A stretch of DNA of 8,910 nt from the NCBI GenBank assembly GCA_022839525.1, contig JALHET010000066.1:1-8910 (forward strand), read 5' to 3'. The notes beneath the pieces are model-generated. The model was given only the letters and a program-made list of their open reading frames with translations, was not told where the DNA came from and made no database searches. Below are positions 6,593 through 8,910 of this stretch, piece by piece; the stretch's first letter is position 1; every line of letters begins with the position of its first letter. Made by a program: the position numbers and the translations under genes. Origin of the DNA: Lentisphaerota bacterium. GTDB lineage: Bacteria > Verrucomicrobiota > Kiritimatiellia > RFP12 > UBA1067.

Positions 6593-7849
6593 ATGAAAAA
6601 GTTGGCGAAGTATTCAATGGGAATCGGGGACCGGTTCGGCCGGCAAGGCCGGGCACAGCTCGAGGCTTTCCGGCTGTTGGCGCAGAACGAGGGGGTTGTG
6701 GTCACGCCGGTATGGAACAAGTCCAACCGCGAGCACACGATTATTGGCACGACCCCCGGGTCGGTGAGGCTGGAGGCGGATGCCGCGGTGAGCGGGGCCG
6801 GCTGGAGGGCGCCTTACCATGTCGATGCCGATCACATCAGCCTTAAGAATGTGGACGGGTTTGTGGCGGCCTCGGACTTTTTCACGCTGGATGTGGCGGA
6901 CTACATTGGCGAGACCACGGACGAGGGCACGATTTACGGCTTTGTGGCGCGGCACGAGGATCTGATCGGCACGCACGCGATCGACGGGCTGGCGGAACCG
7001 GTGACATTGGCGCGCCCGCAGGTAGCCGAGATCGTGCGGGGCACGCTCTTTGCGATCCAACAGGCCGGGCGTCTTTACCGGCATATTGTGGAGGTGAAAG
7101 GCTCGGACGATTTTGTCACCGAGGTCTCGATGGATGAGACGGTGTTGCCGCAGACACCGGAAATGCTGTTGGTGATTCTTGCGGCGATCGCGGAAGAGGG
7201 TATCCCGGCTCAGACGATCGCCCCGAAATTCACGGGCCGGTTCAACAAGGGTGTGGACTATGTGGGCGATGCGGAGGTGTTCGGGCGCGAGTTCGATGCG
7301 GACGCCTGCGTGGTGCGCGAAGCGGTGCGGCGTTTTGGTCTGCCGGAAAACCTCAAACTCAGCATCCACTCCGGCAGCGACAAGTTCTCGCTTTATCCGC
7401 ATGTGGCGCGGACTCTGAAAAGCCGGGGTGTGGGCGTGCACGTCAAAACGGCGGGAACCACATGGCTGGAGGAGGTTACGGGGTTGGCGGCGGCGGGAGG
7501 GGAAGGGCTGGCGATCGCGAAAGAGATCTATGCGCGGGCAATGCCCCGTTTCGATGAGCTGTGCGGGCCGTACGCGACGGTGATCGATGTGAAGCCGGAG
7601 CGGTTGCCGTGCCTGGAGGAGGTGCAGGCATGGGACGGCGAGCGTTTCGCGGCGGCGTTGCGGCATGTGCCGGACGATTCGCGGTTCAATCCGGATTTCC
7701 GCCAGTTCATCCATGTCTCCTACAAAATGGCGGCGGAGTTGGGCGACCGTTATCTGGACGCATTGCGGGCGAACGAAGCGGTTGTGGCGAAACACGTTTC
7801 CGCCAACCTTTACACGCGGCACCTGAAGCCGATTTTCGGCGGCCTGTAA
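6593..7849 (+). CDS. uxaE: Tagaturonate/fructuronate epimerase (UxaE family)
   Basis: 418 residues from the ATG at 6593. The UxaE family, first characterised in Thermotoga maritima, interconverts D-tagaturonate and D-fructuronate, joining the galacturonate and glucuronate branches of hexuronate catabolism in the cytoplasm. The N-terminus MKKLAKYSMGIGDRF is typical in my recollection. Conserved-looking polar clusters fit a metal-dependent barrel: VDADHI (77-82), PKFTGRFNKGVDYVGD (211-226), SIHSGSDKFSLYP (257-269), and HVSANLYTRHLKPIF (401-415) at the C-terminus. In-frame ATG 6578 and TTG 6515 would add 5 or 26 residues, but those residues are not family-like. An AAGG 3 bases before ATG 6593 is a weak, closely spaced Shine-Dalgarno. 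No other uronate gene lies in the window. The stop is 3 bases from the converging SHD1-like gene. Confidence 0.92.
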   Translation: MKKLAKYSMGIGDRFGRQGRAQLEAFRLLAQNEGVVVTPVWNKSNREHTIIGTTPGSVRLEADAAVSGAGWRAPYHVDADHISLKNVDGFVAASDFFTLDVADYIGETTDEGTIYGFVARHEDLIGTHAIDGLAEPVTLARPQVAEIVRGTLFAIQQAGRLYRHIVEVKGSDDFVTEVSMDETVLPQTPEMLLVILAAIAEEGIPAQTIAPKFTGRFNKGVDYVGDAEVFGREFDADACVVREAVRRFGLPENLKLSIHSGSDKFSLYPHVARTLKSRGVGVHVKTAGTTWLEEVTGLAAAGGEGLAIAKEIYARAMPRFDELCGPYATVIDVKPERLPCLEEVQAWDGERFAAALRHVPDDSRFNPDFRQFIHVSYKMAAELGDRYLDALRANEAVVAKHVSANLYTRHLKPIFGGL

Positions 7850-7852
7850 GGC

Positions 7853-8590
7853 TCACTTCGGCGGCGGGGGGAACTGGAAATCAAAACGTATGACGGTCTT
7901 GGGTTCAGGGCCGGCCAGCAAGAGGGCGCGTGAAACGTAAGGCGGGGGGGACTGCACTTCCCAATAGGTTTCGCCGTCTAAAACGATTTCCCTGACGACC
8001 GCCGGATCGGGCAGGGCAAGGGTGAATTTATCGCGCGTCATCTGCACCGCTTCGCGCAGGGGGATGGACGCCTGCGGGATAAAAGTGAGCGTCTTGAGTT
8101 TGCCGCGCTTCCCGGAGGGCGTCAGGTAACAGTCGGAGCTGATTGCCGCCCAGCCGTACATGGACAGGGCGTCACGCTCAAGGAAAGCGAGCATCTTGTC
8201 GTCCCTGTCGTTGTTGGTGAGCTGCGTGTACGTCTTCAGGATCAGGCGCCGGACTTTTTTATACTCCTCCATCTTGTTCGTCTCAAGCAAGACCGCTTTC
8301 GGGAAGGATTCCGTCTTCACGGAAACGGCCGGGGCATTGCGTCCGTCGATCCAGGCGAGGTCGTCGGGAGAGAGTTTGGCGCGGGTGGTGGCGACCTGAG
8401 CGCCGTCCGGGCGTTTGATGAAGATCTTGCCCCCCTCTTCCTTTACAAAGGAGCCCTCGACGGTGTTCCCGTTGACCGACGTCCAGATGCGGGAGGGGGA
8501 GGGCTGCTGCCCTTGCGCGTGAAGGCAGAGACACAGCGGCGCCACGAACACGAGAGTGTGCCGAAGGAAAGGTGTCTGAGGGTGATTCAT
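7853..8590 (-). CDS. Secreted SHD1-domain-like hypothetical protein
   Basis: 245 residues from the ATG at 8590. Residues ~1-26 form a signal peptide (LVFVAPLCLCLHAQG) with probable cleavage near LHA. Residues ~35-83 (RIWTSVNGNTVEGSF, then GKIFIKRPDGAQVATTRAKLSPDDLAWID) match the pattern of the SHD1 (SLA1 homology 1) domain common in secreted proteins of planctomycetes and verrucomicrobia-type bacteria. Residues ~95-245 contain a charged helix (ETNKMEEYKKVRRLILKTY), a mixed region, and beta-rich REIVLDGETYWEVQSPPPYV. The tail ends PPPPK. I recognise no enzyme motif in this part. A TTG at 8626 would add 12 residues that spoil the signal peptide. The -10 of its promoter lies directly before the ATG. 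Secretion and the SHD1-like module are fairly sure; function is unknown. Confidence 0.75.
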   Translation of the reverse strand: MNHPQTPFLRHTLVFVAPLCLCLHAQGQQPSPSRIWTSVNGNTVEGSFVKEEGGKIFIKRPDGAQVATTRAKLSPDDLAWIDGRNAPAVSVKTESFPKAVLLETNKMEEYKKVRRLILKTYTQLTNNDRDDKMLAFLERDALSMYGWAAISSDCYLTPSGKRGKLKTLTFIPQASIPLREAVQMTRDKFTLALPDPAVVREIVLDGETYWEVQSPPPYVSRALLLAGPEPKTVIRFDFQFPPPPK

Positions 8591-8597
8591 ATCGCCT

Positions 8598-8626
8598 AGA
8601 ATAACTTTTCCCTTTTGGCAGCGCAA
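8598..8626 (-). promoter_or_regulatory. Promoter of the SHD1-like gene, probably leaderless
   Basis: On the minus strand, TTGCGC (8626-8621), a 17-base spacer and TATTCT (8603-8598) stand 7 bases (AGGCGAT) before the ATG at 8590. Each hexamer matches the consensus at four of six positions. Predicted initiation is at or within a base or two of the ATG, the same geometry as the promoter at 6386-6414. Confidence 0.55.
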
Positions 8627-8710
8627 CCCGGAAGTGTGCTGGACGCCGCTGTCGCCGCTGTTTCGGTTACGGTGTCCATGACCATGACATGCAGCCCCGT
8701 AGTTAACGGG

Positions 8711-8752
8711 TTAAAAAAACGGTTGCGAACCTCCCGGAAAAAGGAGTATGGT
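8711..8752 (+). promoter_or_regulatory. Plus-strand promoter with upstream A-tract
   Basis: TTGCGA (8723-8728), an 18-base spacer and TATGGT (8747-8752), with TTAAAAAAAC (8711-8720) directly upstream where an UP element would lie. Transcription would start near 8759 and run out of the window, leaving a leader of at least 150 bases. Confidence 0.5.
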
Positions 8753-8797
8753 TATCCCGGTGATTGGCTGGACTGATTGAATTAACGAGGACAACGC

Positions 8798-8827
8798 ATG
8801 CGGAAAAGACTGGACCCCACAGACTGA
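8798..8827 (+). CDS. Possible 9-codon leader peptide (MRKRLDPTD)
   Basis: An ATG at 8798 opens nine codons, ending with TGA at 8825-8827. GAGGA (8787-8791) lies 6 bases upstream, a better-spaced Shine-Dalgarno than uxaE has. It sits in the leader of the predicted promoter at 8711-8752. The peptide has no run of one amino acid that would suggest classical attenuation. It may be a chance ORF, so confidence is low. Confidence 0.22.
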   Translation: MRKRLDPTD

Positions 8828-8910
8828 TTTGATTGTTGCGCTTACGCGCAGAACGCTTTATCTGAAAAACCGCTACTTTTCATCAGGAGAAACGAGACGC
8901 ACGGGGACGC

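Larger units (their letters stand above)
8591..8910. other. Intergenic/leader region without a convincing gene
   Basis: These 320 bases look more AT-rich than the rest and carry two outward-facing promoters: minus at 8598-8626 and plus at 8711-8752. After the plus promoter come a possible 9-codon ORF (8798-8827) and a perfect 5-bp hairpin, TGCGC (8837-8841), TTAC loop, GCGCA (8846-8850). An open frame runs from 8781 to the edge, but it has only a TTG start (8829) and no recognisable protein. The stretch is best read as the long 5' leader of a gene starting past the window. Confidence 0.5.

Noticed and set aside
6614..7822. 402-codon minus-strand frame opposite uxaE
   Set aside because: Arg/His/Pro-rich shadow composition; the plus strand is a full UxaE-family protein.
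8660..8692. CATGAC direct repeats and GCCGCTGT duplication upstream of the SHD1-like gene
   Set aside because: The repeats are short, imperfect and not placed symmetrically around a promoter, so chance is enough to explain them.
8696..8720. CCCGT/ACGGG inverted repeat (8696-8700, 8706-8710) next to an A-run, as a terminator
   Set aside because: The A-run follows the stem on the plus strand, and on the minus strand the T-run precedes it, so neither orientation gives a stem followed by U residues. The A-run fits an upstream promoter element better.
8798..8910. prfB-like +1 frameshift from the 9-codon ORF at its TGA into the frame open to the window edge
   Set aside because: No slippery codon or internal Shine-Dalgarno precedes the TGA, and the downstream residues do not resemble RF2.

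Overview
The window is GC-rich, densely coding bacterial DNA with no tRNA, rRNA, insertion sequence, CRISPR array or phage gene that I can see. The gene content suggests the PVC superphylum, most likely a Kiritimatiellota, Lentisphaerota or Verrucomicrobia-type genome. The reasons are a UxaE-type tagaturonate/fructuronate epimerase, a secreted protein with an SHD1-like domain, a secreted CBM-like protein and the end of a large glycoside-hydrolase-like protein. This assignment is inference from gene types, not a database match.

Layout: bases 1-1049 (+) hold the C-terminal part of a large glycoside-hydrolase-like protein that begins before the window. Converging on it is a compact minus-strand group, read from right to left. 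It holds a secreted carbohydrate-binding-like protein (6379-5843), an O-antigen-ligase-family membrane protein (5846-4632), a two-domain acyltransferase resembling OlsF-type aminolipid synthases (4642-2780) and the repair ATPase RecN (2740-1076). The first two junctions overlap (by 4 and 11 bases) and the third has a 39-base gap, so this looks like one operon. Three members plausibly act on envelope glycans or lipids. RecN probably sits at the end only as a co-transcribed housekeeping gene.

A divergent control region (6380-6592) separates that operon from uxaE (6593-7849, +). The operon side has a near-consensus promoter whose predicted start of transcription falls on the first ATG, implying a leaderless message. 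The uxaE side has an extended -10 element inside a 7-base inverted repeat, then a leader of about 90 bases that can fold into two mutually exclusive hairpins. uxaE ends 3 bases from a converging gene (8590-7853, -) for a secreted SHD1-like protein, which also appears to have a leaderless promoter.

The last 320 bases (8591-8910) contain no convincing gene. They hold a plus-strand promoter with an A-tract upstream, a possible 9-codon leader ORF and a small hairpin, and look like the long leader of a gene beginning past the window. I see no obviously novel defence or mobile system. The most interesting items are the leaderless promoters, the envelope operon with its atypical ligase and fused acyltransferase, and the uxaE leader.
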